64,000 nt of DNA from Sphingobacteriales bacterium (GCA_016718845.1 JADKCK010000101.1:57547-121546), one strand, 5' to 3'; shown: positions 16,249 through 25,669, counted from the first letter of the stretch. Notes: a model not told the origin generated them from the letters alone. Program-made: numbers and translations.

Positions 16249-16289
16249 AAAAAAAACTGGCAGGATAGCCTACAGCTACTGCCAGTTTT
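16249..16289 (-). terminator. Terminator of the 16312 gene
   Basis: 11-bp stem AAAACTGGCAG (16253-16263) / CTGCCAGTTTT (16279-16289), with a run of nine T on the minus strand running into the tpiA -7 box. Confidence 0.75.
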
Positions 16290-16311
16290 AATAAATTTTA
16301 CGCAAAAATGT

Positions 16312-17364
16312 TTAAGGTTTTAAAAAATAGCGGGTATCGTTGATTTGTATAAACTCAATTTGTTGTTTAAAGTTCAAGAAAATGACAATTTTACCGGGTT
16401 TGCTTTTCAGTTTTACTTCCATCATCGAGCGTACAGAGGGGTAGCCTTCGAGATTGTAGACATACGAGTTAGCTTCTTTTATGTCGAAAGTGCCTTCGGG
16501 CATGCTGATGCTAGTGTCGGTGCAACGGATAACGATGTGGTCGGTTTGTTTAATAGGTGTAAGACGGTCGCTAAGGGTTACATCTTTAATCATGGCATAA
16601 GGGCGTAGTTCTTTGTCTACTAAATTGCCCATCGAGCGCACAAAATACAAGTTTTTGGGTGTAAAATAGCTATTTTCGCCGCTTAATTCTTCTTCGCTTT
16701 TTTCGGCTAAATAAAAGGTATACTCGCCCATTGTTTTAGAGTAAAAATACAATAGGTTTACGTATTTATCTTGGTCTATGACTACTTTAAAGCGTGCGGG
16801 TTGGTTTTTTCTGTCCATTAGTTCGTACACAAAGCCAATTTTGCCTTCGGTTTTGCTTACTATTTGGTATTTGCCGGGTGCTAATGCGGGTACGCCATCT
16901 ATTTGCAGGATTCCGCCTTGCACTTGCAGGCGCATTTGTCCGGCTTTAAGGGGTACTTTTTCGCCGGTGCCTTCTTGGTATTCGGCGGGGTAAAACTCTT
17001 CCCAGTCTATTTCTTGGATAACATTATAACGGCGGTCGGTGTTGTAGGTATAATGAAAAACGGTGTCGGGTGCAATTTCTAGTTGTTTGCCTTTTTTGCC
17101 TTTTTGCGGGGCTGGTTTGTTAGCATCTTCGGCATTGGCATTGTTGGGGTTGGTTTGGGTGGTATCGGCTACCGCCTCGGTTGGGGTATCTTCGGTGGTG
17201 GCGGGTGTTTCGGTTTTTTCGGGCGATGGGGCGGCAGCGGGGTCGGTTTTTTCTTTGGTATACGAGTAGTCGCGGCTAAAACGTGGGCTTTCGTCGTCTT
17301 GTGCAAATACGGATAAACTAAAACAAAGCAACGAAAGGCTTAAAAGGGTTATTTTAGGTGGCAT
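16312..17364 (-). CDS. Secreted hypothetical protein, 350 aa
   Basis: N-terminal signal peptide MPPKITLLSLSLLCFSLSVFAQ (residues 1-22) ends in the FAQ cleavage motif common here. Residues 40-95 are a low-complexity linker of Pro, Thr, Ala, Glu and Asn ending in the basic KKGKKGKQ. The rest (about residues 96-350) looks like a compact beta-rich domain (VQGGILQIDG, YTFYLAEKSEEEL, GKIVIFLNFKQQIEFIQI) with no motif I recognise and no T9SS tail. Probably periplasmic or an inner-leaflet outer-membrane protein; its role is unknown. Single-gene unit with its own terminator. Confidence 0.75.
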   Translation of the reverse strand: MPPKITLLSLSLLCFSLSVFAQDDESPRFSRDYSYTKEKTDPAAAPSPEKTETPATTEDTPTEAVADTTQTNPNNANAEDANKPAPQKGKKGKQLEIAPDTVFHYTYNTDRRYNVIQEIDWEEFYPAEYQEGTGEKVPLKAGQMRLQVQGGILQIDGVPALAPGKYQIVSKTEGKIGFVYELMDRKNQPARFKVVIDQDKYVNLLYFYSKTMGEYTFYLAEKSEEELSGENSYFTPKNLYFVRSMGNLVDKELRPYAMIKDVTLSDRLTPIKQTDHIVIRCTDTSISMPEGTFDIKEANSYVYNLEGYPSVRSMMEVKLKSKPGKIVIFLNFKQQIEFIQINDTRYFLKP

Positions 17365-17454
17365 GTTTATTTGACAGGTTAAAGTGTTTTACAAAGAAGT
17401 GGTTTTGGGTTGTTTTGATACCGATTTTACGAGCCTGTGTGTTTAGTGTTGGTG

Positions 17455-17561
17455 ATGCGCTTACTTTTTTCTGGGGGTGCCCGCAACTGTGCAAAGCATG
17501 GAAAGCCAATCATCACCCCCAAAAAAGACATTTACCGCGTCAAGCGGGGCGGGAGCGTGCC
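17455..17561 (-). repeat. Dispersed ~110-bp intergenic repeat, copy B (reverse)
   Basis: Read in reverse: GCCCCGCTTGACGCGGTAAA, TCTTTTTTGGGGGTGAT, GGGCACCCCCAG, GTAAGCGCATC. Fills most of the gap 17365-17663. Confidence 0.8.
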
Positions 17562-17663
17562 TTTATTGGGTGGTTAAACTTGGCGATTGTTGCGGTTTTA
17601 GTAATCTATAATGCTTATTGTTCTCGATTTGTTTTTTAGCGCTATTGCCCTGTTTAGTTGTTT

Positions 17664-18656
17664 TTACTCCAAAAACTTACGGGCTTCGTGCATCAATTCT
17701 TCTCTATCAACAGGCACAACGCCTACATGGCCACACACCAAACCTGCTGCAATGTTGGCAAGTTCTACGGTGGCAAAAATGTCTAAGCCCAAAGCCAAAC
17801 CTAACGACAGCATGGCAATAACGGTATCGCCTGCCCCCGATACGTCTACGATTTGACGCAGGTAGGCGGGTACAATTTCGTGGTCGTTGGGGGTGGCTAT
17901 AAATATGCCTTTTTCGGCAAGGGTAATAACGGTGTATTCGTTTTCGAGGATAGAGCGTAGATACTCGGCTCCGGCTACTAGGGTTTCGGGTTGTGTTGCC
18001 GACATGGCAATTTCGGCTCCTTCGACAGCTTCGCGCAGGTTTGGTTTAAAGAGGGTACAACCTTTATAGGCAAAAAAGTTGTCTTTTTTGGGGTCAACGG
18101 CAACGGGTATGCCTGCTTGTCGGGCGTTGTGTATAATATTGGCAATAACCGAGGGGGTTAGCACGCCTTTGTTATAATCTTGTAAGATAATTACTTGCGG
18201 GCTTTGGCTGTATATCATATCAATGGCGGCATCTATCAAGGCTAGTTCGGTTGCCGATTCGAGGGGGTTGGTATCCTCCGAGTCGTAGCGCAATAGTTGT
18301 TGATTGCGGCTGATGACGCGCGTTTTTACGGTTGTTTTACGGTCTTGGTCGAGCAAGATATTGTCGGGGTTGATGCCGTTGTTTTTCAGTAGTTCTTTAA
18401 ACTGATAACCTTTTGCATCGTCGCCAACAACCGACAAAACGATGGGCGTGGCTCCTAACGATTTTAGGTTAAGTGCCACATTAGCAGCGCCGCCTAAGCG
18501 GTTTTCGTGTCGGTATACGTCTACTATAGGTACGGGTGCCTCGGGCGATATGCGGTTGATATGCCCAAAAATGTATTCGTCTATCATTACATCGCCAATA
18601 ATCAGCACGCGCTGATGTCTAAACGAATCGAAAATATCGTTAATGCCGTTTGCCAT
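17664..18656 (-). CDS. rfaE1: D-glycero-beta-D-manno-heptose-7-phosphate kinase (HldE kinase domain only)
   Basis: 330 residues; PfkB/ribokinase fold. Phosphorylates heptose 7-phosphate at C1 in ADP-heptose synthesis for LPS core. Motifs: IGDVMIDEYIFG with the substrate-binding RISPEAPVPI (residues 35-44), GGAANVALNL (55-64), LQDYNKGVL (159-166), and the catalytic anion hole DVSGAGDT with Asp277. The usual bifunctional HldE also carries a cytidylyltransferase (adenylyltransferase) domain; this protein ends right after the kinase domain, so the second activity must be encoded elsewhere. It is on the same strand as the aminotransferase 199 bp upstream, but no shared function is evident. Confidence 0.93.
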   Translation of the reverse strand: MANGINDIFDSFRHQRVLIIGDVMIDEYIFGHINRISPEAPVPIVDVYRHENRLGGAANVALNLKSLGATPIVLSVVGDDAKGYQFKELLKNNGINPDNILLDQDRKTTVKTRVISRNQQLLRYDSEDTNPLESATELALIDAAIDMIYSQSPQVIILQDYNKGVLTPSVIANIIHNARQAGIPVAVDPKKDNFFAYKGCTLFKPNLREAVEGAEIAMSATQPETLVAGAEYLRSILENEYTVITLAEKGIFIATPNDHEIVPAYLRQIVDVSGAGDTVIAMLSLGLALGLDIFATVELANIAAGLVCGHVGVVPVDREELMHEARKFLE

Positions 18657-18855
18657 GTTTATATTAGGTGTTTTGTAGGTAGCAAGTTAGGGTAAAGGTT
18701 ATTATTATTTGCTTTGCAAAGTTTGGCAACACAGCACACACAAACTAAACAAACTTAGGCATTTTTGTGCTACCAATTGGTGTTCATCTGTTTAATTTGT
18801 GTGTTGTTTTATTGGTGCTAGTGTTGCTTTGGGTTAGGTGTAAGTTTGGCTATGG

Positions 18856-20049
18856 TTATTTTAATTGTGCCAAAGCCTCTTTTAGGCGTTTGCCTGCTTC
18901 TATAAGTTTATCTTCGGAGGTGGCATACGACATGCGTATACATTGGTCGTCGCCAAATTGCGAGCCTGCTACAGTAGATATGTACGCTTTGTCGAGTATG
19001 TACATGCTCAAATCGTCGATATCTTTAATGGTTGTAGTGCCATCGGTTTTGCCAATAAACGAGCTCATGTCCGAAAAAACATAAAATGCACCTTCGGGGG
19101 TATAGCCTTTAATACCGGGTATGTCGGCAAGCAAGCTTAGTACCAAATCGCGGCGGCGGTGAAAAGCTTCGCGCATTTCGATGGTAGGGGCTAAACTTTC
19201 GTTGAGGGCTGCAATGGCGGCGCGTTGTGTGATAGAGCAAGTACCCGATGTAAATTGTCCTTGCATCTTGTCGCAGGCTTTAGCAATAGCCACAGGTGCG
19301 CCAATATAGCCCAAACGCCAGCCTGTCATGGCAAAACCTTTCGATAAACCATTAACGGTAATTACGCGGTCTTTCACAAAATCGAATTGGGCAATGCTTT
19401 CGTGCTTGCCGCTGTAGTTAATGTGTTCGTAAATCTCGTCCGACACAATATATAAATTAGGATGTGCCGCAATTACTTTGGCAATATCGTGCAACTCGTC
19501 TTTGGTATACACCATGCCCGTAGGATTAGAGGGCGACGAGAAAATGATCAATTTTGATTTTGGGGTGATGGCTGCTTCTAATTGTTGGGCGGTCATCTTA
19601 AAGTTTTTCTCGATGCCCGTAGGTAGTTCTACTACTTTACCTTCGGCAAGTTCTACCATAGCGGCATAACTTACCCAATAGGGGGCAGGCAAAATTACCT
19701 CATCGCCCGGATTAACCATACACAACACCACATTAATAATAGATTGTTTGGCTCCTGTCGAAACCACAATTTGATCGGGGGTGTAATCTAAGCCGTTTTC
19801 GCGTTTAAATTTGGCGCAAATGGCTTGGCGTAAATCTAAATAACCCGAAACAGGGGTGTAAAAAGTGTAGCCATCGTCAATAGCTTTTTTTGCTGCATCT
19901 TTGATGTGTTGCGGTGTCTGAAAATCGGGTTCGCCAAGGCTTAGGTTGATAACATTAACGCCTTTTTGTTGTAACTCGCGTGCCAATGCTGCCATGCGCA
20001 GCGTTGCGGATTCGGTGAGGTTGATAATACGGTCGGATAAAACGTTCAT
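18856..20049 (-). CDS. Pyridoxal-phosphate aminotransferase, aspartate aminotransferase type
   Basis: 397 residues, class I/II fold type I. Key residues: SPSNPTG (172-178) with the Asn that contacts PLP, SDEIYEH with the PLP-pyridine Asp, the Schiff-base Lys237 in GLSKGFAMTGWRLGY, and the carboxylate-binding Arg near the end (CIRMSYA). The SKGFAMTGWR context is typical of the 1-beta/prephenate-type aspartate aminotransferases widespread in Bacteroidota, which move amino groups between aspartate, glutamate and sometimes prephenate. Exact substrate range cannot be read. Clear promoter 70 bp upstream. Confidence 0.93.
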   Translation of the reverse strand: MNVLSDRIINLTESATLRMAALARELQQKGVNVINLSLGEPDFQTPQHIKDAAKKAIDDGYTFYTPVSGYLDLRQAICAKFKRENGLDYTPDQIVVSTGAKQSIINVVLCMVNPGDEVILPAPYWVSYAAMVELAEGKVVELPTGIEKNFKMTAQQLEAAITPKSKLIIFSSPSNPTGMVYTKDELHDIAKVIAAHPNLYIVSDEIYEHINYSGKHESIAQFDFVKDRVITVNGLSKGFAMTGWRLGYIGAPVAIAKACDKMQGQFTSGTCSITQRAAIAALNESLAPTIEMREAFHRRRDLVLSLLADIPGIKGYTPEGAFYVFSDMSSFIGKTDGTTTIKDIDDLSMYILDKAYISTVAGSQFGDDQCIRMSYATSEDKLIEAGKRLKEALAQLK

Positions 20050-20116
20050 GAAAATGTTTATTAGGTGTAAATTATAAATTGCTGATGCGTTCCGTCTATA
20101 GTCGACTTTTGCGGCG

Positions 20117-20146
20117 CAAATTTACTAATTTTGCATCTACCTACAA
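20117..20146 (-). promoter_or_regulatory. Bacteroidota-type promoter of the aminotransferase
   Basis: Minus strand: TTG at 20146-20144, 19 nt, TAAATTTG at 20124-20117. Both boxes and spacing fit the consensus. Confidence 0.6.
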
Positions 20147-20311
20147 GCATTTACACCCAATAAAGCGCCAATTTGCCGCAATTTAGCTGTTTAAGTGCCT
20201 AAATGCCTAAGTTTAGCACTTAACTTTACGTAAAAAATGTCCTTAATTTACCCATTGTTGATTATCAACACCTATTTACTTACTATTTCTTCATCATTTA
20301 CATTGACTTTT

Positions 20312-20977
20312 GTGATTAAAACAGTTATTTTCGACCTCGATGGCTTGCTCATCAACTCCGAACCACTTTGGCACGAAGCAGAAAAAGCAGCCTTTAAACA
20401 AGTTGGCATCAACCTAACCCACCAAATGTGCTTACAAAATACAGGTTTGCGCATCAACGAGGTAGTGCAAGTGTGGTACGATGCAATGCCTTGGCAAAAC
20501 AAAAGCACCGCCGATGTAACAAACGATGTTTTAGACAAATTGTTGCTGCTTATAGCCAATCAAGCTACTTTAATGGATGGAGTAGTAGAGCTTTTAGATT
20601 TTTTTGGGCAGATGAACCTCAACTTGGCAGTTGCTTCTTCATCGCCCACAAAGGTAATACATGCAGCTTTGGCAAAGTTTAATTTGTTAGATAGTTTCCA
20701 CGCCCTTTTTTCTGCCCAACATTTACCTTACGGCAAGCCACATCCTGCCGTATTTTTAGAAACCGCCGCTTTTTTCCATACCCCACCTAAGCAGTGTTTG
20801 GTTTTCGAAGATTCGTTTAACGGTTTGATTGCCGCCAAAGCCGCCCGCATGAAAACAATTGCTGTTCCCGAAGAAGCGCAATTCAACGAAACCCGTTTCG
20901 ATATTGCCGATTTTAAACTGCACTCGCTTGCCCAATTTACACCACAGCATTGGCAAGCATTGCAAAACTTAATTTAA
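20312..20977 (+). CDS. HAD-family phosphatase/phosphoglucomutase-like hydrolase
   Basis: 222 residues from GTG 20312. Motif I FDLDGLLINSE (nucleophile Asp8, acid/base Asp10), motif II ASSSPTK, and motifs III/IV GKPHPAVF and VFEDSFNG identify a HAD subfamily I (beta-phosphoglucomutase/YniC-like) enzyme acting on small sugar phosphates such as 2-deoxyglucose 6-phosphate. The frame is open upstream to an ATG at 20237, which would add 25 hydrophobic residues; I prefer the GTG because family members start a few residues before motif I. Substrate unknown. Single gene. Confidence 0.88.
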   Translation: MIKTVIFDLDGLLINSEPLWHEAEKAAFKQVGINLTHQMCLQNTGLRINEVVQVWYDAMPWQNKSTADVTNDVLDKLLLLIANQATLMDGVVELLDFFGQMNLNLAVASSSPTKVIHAALAKFNLLDSFHALFSAQHLPYGKPHPAVFLETAAFFHTPPKQCLVFEDSFNGLIAAKAARMKTIAVPEEAQFNETRFDIADFKLHSLAQFTPQHWQALQNLI

Positions 20978-21011
20978 CGCTAAAAAAAGATTAAATTGAG
21001 TGCGCTATTGC

Positions 21012-21040
21012 TTGTATTTTCTTAAAAAAGCCTAACTTTA
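21012..21040 (+). promoter_or_regulatory. Candidate promoter of the PhoD gene
   Basis: TTG at 21012-21014, 18 nt, TAACTTTA at 21033-21040 (one mismatch to TAnnTTTG); start codon 65 nt downstream. Confidence 0.4.
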
Positions 21041-21105
21041 CGGCTTAAATCAAGCAACTATTGTTCCTAAACCTTAATTCCTTCATTAACTTGTCTTTTA
21101 CCAAC

Positions 21106-23097
21106 ATGAAAAAGAACTTACTTGCCTTATCTTTATTCGCATTTTGTACCGCTTTATCGGCACAACAAATCCCAACATTGCCACCCAATTTCCGCATCCA
21201 ATCGTGGGAAAAAACCGCAGGTGCCGATGGTAGCCAGCCTGCCATAGTACGAACCCTATCGCGCGAAAACGCCTCTGAATTAGGCATTGCTGGCTTCGAC
21301 CCAGCCCTAAAACCCTTCTATCATGGCGTAGCATCGGGCGACCCACTCGAAAACGGTGTAATCATCTGGACGCGCATAACACCCGAAGCCAACAACGACC
21401 CTATCACCGTAACGTGGCAAATGGCTACCGACCCGCAACTCACCAACATCATCCAAACAGGTACTGCCACCGCCAGCACCAACCAAGATTTTACCGTAAA
21501 GGTTGATGTAACCAACCTGCAACCCGCTACCACCTATTACTACAACTTTATTGCCCCCGATGGTAGTACCTCGCTAACCGGACGCACCCGTACAGCCCGA
21601 ACCACCAACACCCCCACCGACCGCCTTCGATTTGGCGTAGCTTCGTGCTCGCATTATGCACAAGGCTATTTTAATGCCTACGGACGACTCGCCGACCGAA
21701 ACGACCTCGAGGCGGTTATTCATCTTGGCGATTATATCTACGAATATGGCAATACAGGCGGCTTTGTAGGTAGCGTGCGACCCATGGAACCCGACTACGA
21801 AATAACCTCGCTGCCCGATTACCGCACCCGTCACTCGTTGTATAAACTTGACCCCAACCTGACTAGAATGCACCAACAACACCCCATTATTGCCGTTTGG
21901 GACGACCACGAAGTGGCTAACAACGCTTGGCAAAATGGCGCCGAAAACCACGACCCCGCCACCGAAGGTAACTACGCCGACCGCAAAAGCGCCGGCGAAC
22001 AAGCCTACTTTGAATGGATGCCGATACGAAACCCCCAACCCGGACAACCTTATAAAGTGGAACGCACCATTCATTACGGCAACCTTATGGACCTTATAAT
22101 GATTGATACCCGACACGAAGGCAGAGAAGAACAAATCCCCATCGACTCGGCAGAAACAAACAACCCTAACCGCACCATATTAGGCACCGAACAATACCAA
22201 TGGTTTGTTAACGAATTGGCTAACTCAACGGCACAATGGAAAGTAATTGGCAACCAAGTAGTTTTTACGCCCATCAACACCTTTGACCTGCTTGGCAACG
22301 ACGATATGTGGGACGGATACCCCGCCGAACGCCAAAAGATTAAAAACCTCATCGATAGCTTGTCAATAAAAGATATTGTGGTGCTTACCGGCGACATACA
22401 TATAGGTATTGCCGCCGATGTTACGCTTGTACCTAACAGCGGATATAACCCCGCAACAGGCGCAACAGCCTTTGGCGTGGAGTTTGTTACGGCAAGTATC
22501 TCCTCATCGAACGACGAAGCCCTAACAGGATTGCCTTTTACCCTCGACCAATTACAGGGCGTGGCGTTAGGGCTTAATCCACAAGCCAAATACCTTAACC
22601 TGATAGACCATGGCTACTTTATACTTGATGTAACACCCGAAAAAGCACAAGCAGATTGGTATGTTATTGACACTAAACTAACGCCAAGCAACAACGAAAG
22701 CATTGACACCAGCCTTTACACAGCCACGCAAGTACCACATTTGTTAGGCGGGGTTGCACCAGCTCCGTCGTTACCTAATCCGCCCGACCCAGCACCCAAC
22801 TACACCGCCATCGAAAACCCTACTAAACCGCAAGGCAACTTAGCCGTATTGGGCGTATACCCAAACCCCATTGACCAAGTTGGACAAATACACTACGCCC
22901 TTGCAAAACCCATGCAAGTAACCATTAGCTTGTTCGACCAAAACGGCAAATTGGTTCATCAACTAGTTAACCAAAAACAAGGAGCAGGCGTATACGATAT
23001 CAAGTTTGATGCCGCTGTTTTACCCGCCGGCACCTATATCTGCCAAATAAGCACCCCCGAAGGCTCAACAAGCCGCAAGATTATAGTCACCAAGTAG
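21106..23097 (+). CDS. phoD: PhoD-type alkaline phosphatase with T9SS sorting domain
   Basis: 663 residues. Start set at ATG 21106, where the signal peptide MKKNLLALSLFAFCTALSAQ begins; an in-frame TTG lies 45 nt earlier. Residues about 65-160 form the Ig-like PhoD N-terminal domain (FYHGVASGDPLENGVIIWTR). The metallophosphatase core follows: FGVASCSHYAQGYF, HLGDYIYEYG, VWDDHEVANNAW and TGDIHIG supply the Fe/Ca ligands and catalytic Cys known for PhoD. Releases phosphate from mono- and diesters outside the cell. The last 80 residues (VYPNPIDQVGQIHYAL to GTYICQI to KIIVTK) are a type A T9SS tail, so it is exported and held at the surface, rather than using the Tat route of classical PhoD. No twin-arginine motif seen. 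Confidence 0.93.
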   Translation: MKKNLLALSLFAFCTALSAQQIPTLPPNFRIQSWEKTAGADGSQPAIVRTLSRENASELGIAGFDPALKPFYHGVASGDPLENGVIIWTRITPEANNDPITVTWQMATDPQLTNIIQTGTATASTNQDFTVKVDVTNLQPATTYYYNFIAPDGSTSLTGRTRTARTTNTPTDRLRFGVASCSHYAQGYFNAYGRLADRNDLEAVIHLGDYIYEYGNTGGFVGSVRPMEPDYEITSLPDYRTRHSLYKLDPNLTRMHQQHPIIAVWDDHEVANNAWQNGAENHDPATEGNYADRKSAGEQAYFEWMPIRNPQPGQPYKVERTIHYGNLMDLIMIDTRHEGREEQIPIDSAETNNPNRTILGTEQYQWFVNELANSTAQWKVIGNQVVFTPINTFDLLGNDDMWDGYPAERQKIKNLIDSLSIKDIVVLTGDIHIGIAADVTLVPNSGYNPATGATAFGVEFVTASISSSNDEALTGLPFTLDQLQGVALGLNPQAKYLNLIDHGYFILDVTPEKAQADWYVIDTKLTPSNNESIDTSLYTATQVPHLLGGVAPAPSLPNPPDPAPNYTAIENPTKPQGNLAVLGVYPNPIDQVGQIHYALAKPMQVTISLFDQNGKLVHQLVNQKQGAGVYDIKFDAAVLPAGTYICQISTPEGSTSRKIIVTK

Positions 23098-23331
23098 TTT
23101 ATCCAAATAACAAACACCAAATAATTAATGATGAATAAGTAGCTATGAACTAAACAAACCTTATTTAACTGCAACTTTTGCATTAATACCTAAGTTGGCA
23201 ATCCTGCAAACACCAACTGTTTAGTACTTCGCTACTTGTTCATCATGCTAAAATCCGTACACGTTTCTCTTCGTTTCTGCTGGATAAAATCCCACCGATA
23301 ATCAATAATTAACAATCAATAATCAACAAAC

Positions 23332-23892
23332 ATGTACATCGAAAAAACAACCCCGCTGCCCACCGACGACATTGCCCTTGCCGATGCTATACTCGATTGC
23401 TACCTCCACGAACAACAAAAAGTGTTGTTTATTGTGCTTGGCGATGATATGTACTCGCGCCGATTAGTAGAAAAAGCCGACCGATGGGCTGGACTTATCG
23501 AAGAACCCCGCTGGTTAATGTGGGTACGCAACCGAGCACACGTAAAACAACTAATGGTTGATATAAAAGACCCCAACAAACTAATTAAAAACTGGGACAA
23601 TGTGCTTGCCTTTACCGTTAGCATAAACGACAACATTTGCGACGTGATTAACAACACCACCGAAGAAATAAAATCGTCGCAGATAATTAAAGCTTATGCC
23701 CGCGCCGAAGCCAATATACCCACAGTAACAACTGCACCCGTTATAGCATCGAGGGGAGTGGTTACAAGCCGCTCTGCTACACCCCTGCCAACCACCGAAA
23801 CACCCGTAGCCGAAACGCCGAAAGCTAAAGGTAAATCGAAAAAGAAAAAAGATAACACCCCAACTAACAACGACACAGATACGCCTAATTAA
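23332..23892 (+). CDS. Hypothetical protein with basic low-complexity tail, 186 aa
   Basis: No signal peptide. Residues 1-120 look like a folded alpha-helical domain (ALADAILDCYLHEQQKVLFI, WVRNRAHVKQLMVDI, ICDVINNTTEEIKSSQIIKA). Residues 121-186 are disordered: a Thr/Pro/Val-rich stretch followed by a lysine patch (KAKGKSKKKK) and NNDTDTPN. I do not recognise a family. It stands alone between PhoD and an outer-membrane-type protein. The 23098-23331 gap shows no clear promoter. Confidence 0.75.
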   Translation: MYIEKTTPLPTDDIALADAILDCYLHEQQKVLFIVLGDDMYSRRLVEKADRWAGLIEEPRWLMWVRNRAHVKQLMVDIKDPNKLIKNWDNVLAFTVSINDNICDVINNTTEEIKSSQIIKAYARAEANIPTVTTAPVIASRGVVTSRSATPLPTTETPVAETPKAKGKSKKKKDNTPTNNDTDTPN

Positions 23893-24038
23893 ACTATCTG
23901 GCATAACTCGATTCTAAGGATACCAGAAGAAAGCAACCACTAAGTATGGTTTTGACCTTTTTTAGTTCCAAAGTCTAAACTGTATAAGCGTTGCTTATTA
24001 ACACACCAACATTATCTAATCCTTTAATCTTGTTTATC

Positions 24039-24557
24039 ATGAAAAAATTATTGTTCATCGCCCTTGTTCTTTTGGCTTGCATTAGCCCTAACTTATCGGC
24101 ACAAGGTATGCTCAACAACACCGAAAGTGTTACGCGCACAAGCCCACAGCAAACCGCTTTTTTCGAAGCTGCTGGACCCGGGTTGGTTGTTTCGTTTAAC
24201 TACGACACCCGTTTTACCAAAAAACAAGGCGGTATTGGCGCCCGTATTGGTGTTGGTGGTTTTGCTTTGGGCAACGATGCGTCCTTACTTACCATTCCGA
24301 TACAAATAAACTACTTGGCTGGTGGCAGAAACGGGCATTATTTTGAAGTTGGTGGTGGTGTAACCTACGCCTCGGGCGACACACCGTTTGACCAAGAAAC
24401 TAAAGTATTTGGTACTGCCGTTTTTGGCTACCGATACCAACCCGAAGGCAGCGGTCTTAATTTTAGAGGGGGCTTCTCGCCTATCTTTGGCGATACCCCC
24501 AATGGTGCTTTCTTTATTCCTTACTGGCCTCACTTGTCGTTAGGTTACACTTTCTAA
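24039..24557 (+). CDS. Outer-membrane beta-barrel-like protein, 172 aa
   Basis: Start at ATG 24039, where the signal peptide MKKLLFIALVLLACISPNLSAQ begins; 48 nt of upstream open frame are excluded. The mature part has alternating short hydrophobic strands with Gly and aromatic residues (GLVVSFNYDTRF, GIGARIGVGGFAL, IPIQINYLAG, YFEVGGGVTYA, GTAVFGYRYQP, LNFRGGFSPIF) and ends in HLSLGYTF, a C-terminal Phe as expected for BAM-recognised barrels. About eight strands are plausible. No specific family identified. Followed closely by a strong terminator. Confidence 0.8.
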   Translation: MKKLLFIALVLLACISPNLSAQGMLNNTESVTRTSPQQTAFFEAAGPGLVVSFNYDTRFTKKQGGIGARIGVGGFALGNDASLLTIPIQINYLAGGRNGHYFEVGGGVTYASGDTPFDQETKVFGTAVFGYRYQPEGSGLNFRGGFSPIFGDTPNGAFFIPYWPHLSLGYTF

Positions 24558-24581
24558 ACCTAATTGTTGTTTTGCAAAACA

Positions 24582-24618
24582 CCCCACAAGTTATTAGCTA
24601 ATTTGTGGGGCGTTTTTT
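24582..24618 (+). terminator. Intrinsic terminator of the barrel gene
   Basis: Stem CCCCACAA (24582-24589) / TTGTGGGG (24603-24610), then CG and six T. Confidence 0.85.
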
Positions 24619-24667
24619 GGTGGGTTTGGGCGTTTTTTTTTGTGAGTCAAAACCCCAGATACGTATC

Positions 24668-25625
24668 ATCTGCCCAAAACAAAAAAGCATCTAACATAGC
24701 TATCATTAGCTATGCTCCTATAAAAACCTATGCGCCTATGTGTCAAAAAAAACATAGCTAACATAGACTATCATAGAAACATAGTTCCATTAGCTATGCC
24801 CCTATGAAAACCTATGCGCCTATGTGTCAAAAAAAACATAGCTAACATAGACTATCATAGAAACATAGTTTATGCTCGCAACCCAATTTATACGCTTATG
24901 CCAACCCATGCACCATTAGCTATGCCCCTATGAAAACCTATGCGCCTATGTGTCAAAAAAACATAGCTAACATAGACTAACATAGAAACATAGTTCCATT
25001 AGCAATGCGCCTATGAAAACCAAAGCGCCTATGTGTCAAACAAACAACTAACATAGACTACTGAGTCCAAAAACATAGCTAACATAGACTATCATAGAAA
25101 CATAGTTTATGCTCGCAACCCAATTTATACGCTTATGCCAACCCATGCACCATTAGCTATGCCCCTATGAAAACCTATGCGCCTATGTGTCAAAAAAAAC
25201 ATAGCTAACATAGACTATCATAGAAACATAGTTCCATTAGCTATGCCCCTATGAAAACCTATGCGCCTATGTGTCGAAAAAAACATAGCTAACATAGACT
25301 ATCATAGAAACATAGTTTAAAAAACATGACCCAAACCTTAAACAAAATCAACCTAGCTATGCCCATGAAAACCTATACCATTAGCTATGCCCCTATGAAA
25401 ACCTATGCTTATGTGTCGAAAACAAAAACATAGCTAACATAGAAACATAGACCATTAACTATGCCCCTATGAAAACCTATGCGCCTATGTGTCGAAAAAA
25501 AACATAGCTAACATAGACTATCATAGAAACATAGTTTATACTCACAACCCAATTTAAACATAATGCCAACCTATGCACCATTAGCTATGCCCCTATGAAA
25601 ACCTATGCGCCTATGTGTCGAAAAA
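24668..25625. repeat. Array of CATAG/CTATG repeats, about 1 kb
   Basis: At least six copies of a block that joins CCATTAGCTATGCCCCTATG-type sequence (CTATG words) to AACATAGCTAACATAGACTA-type sequence (CATAG words). Because CTATG and CATAG are reverse complements, each unit can fold on itself and with its neighbours. Some units also contain a linker beginning TTTATGCTCGCAACCCAATT. Unit size varies around 85-240 bp. No coding frame; it lies between convergent genes. Confidence 0.9.
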
Positions 25626-25629
25626 AATG

Positions 25630-25669
25630 AACACGCCACCAGCTATTAATAAAGCGGTGGCGTGTTTTT
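25630..25669. terminator. Bidirectional terminator between the repeat array and the ABC gene
   Basis: 11-bp stem AACACGCCACC (25630-25640) / GGTGGCGTGTT (25656-25666) with T runs on both strands. Serves the minus-strand ABC gene ending at 25771. Confidence 0.7.

Noticed and set aside
21574..22134. 186-residue minus-strand ORF inside phoD
   Set aside because: Antisense shadow of a well-supported gene, with low-complexity Val/Gly content.
24564..24761. 65-residue plus-strand ORF
   Set aside because: Overlaps the terminator hairpin and runs into the CATAG array.
24668..25625. CRISPR array or coding repeat protein
   Set aside because: Unit sizes vary, there are no spacers, and stops occur in all frames.
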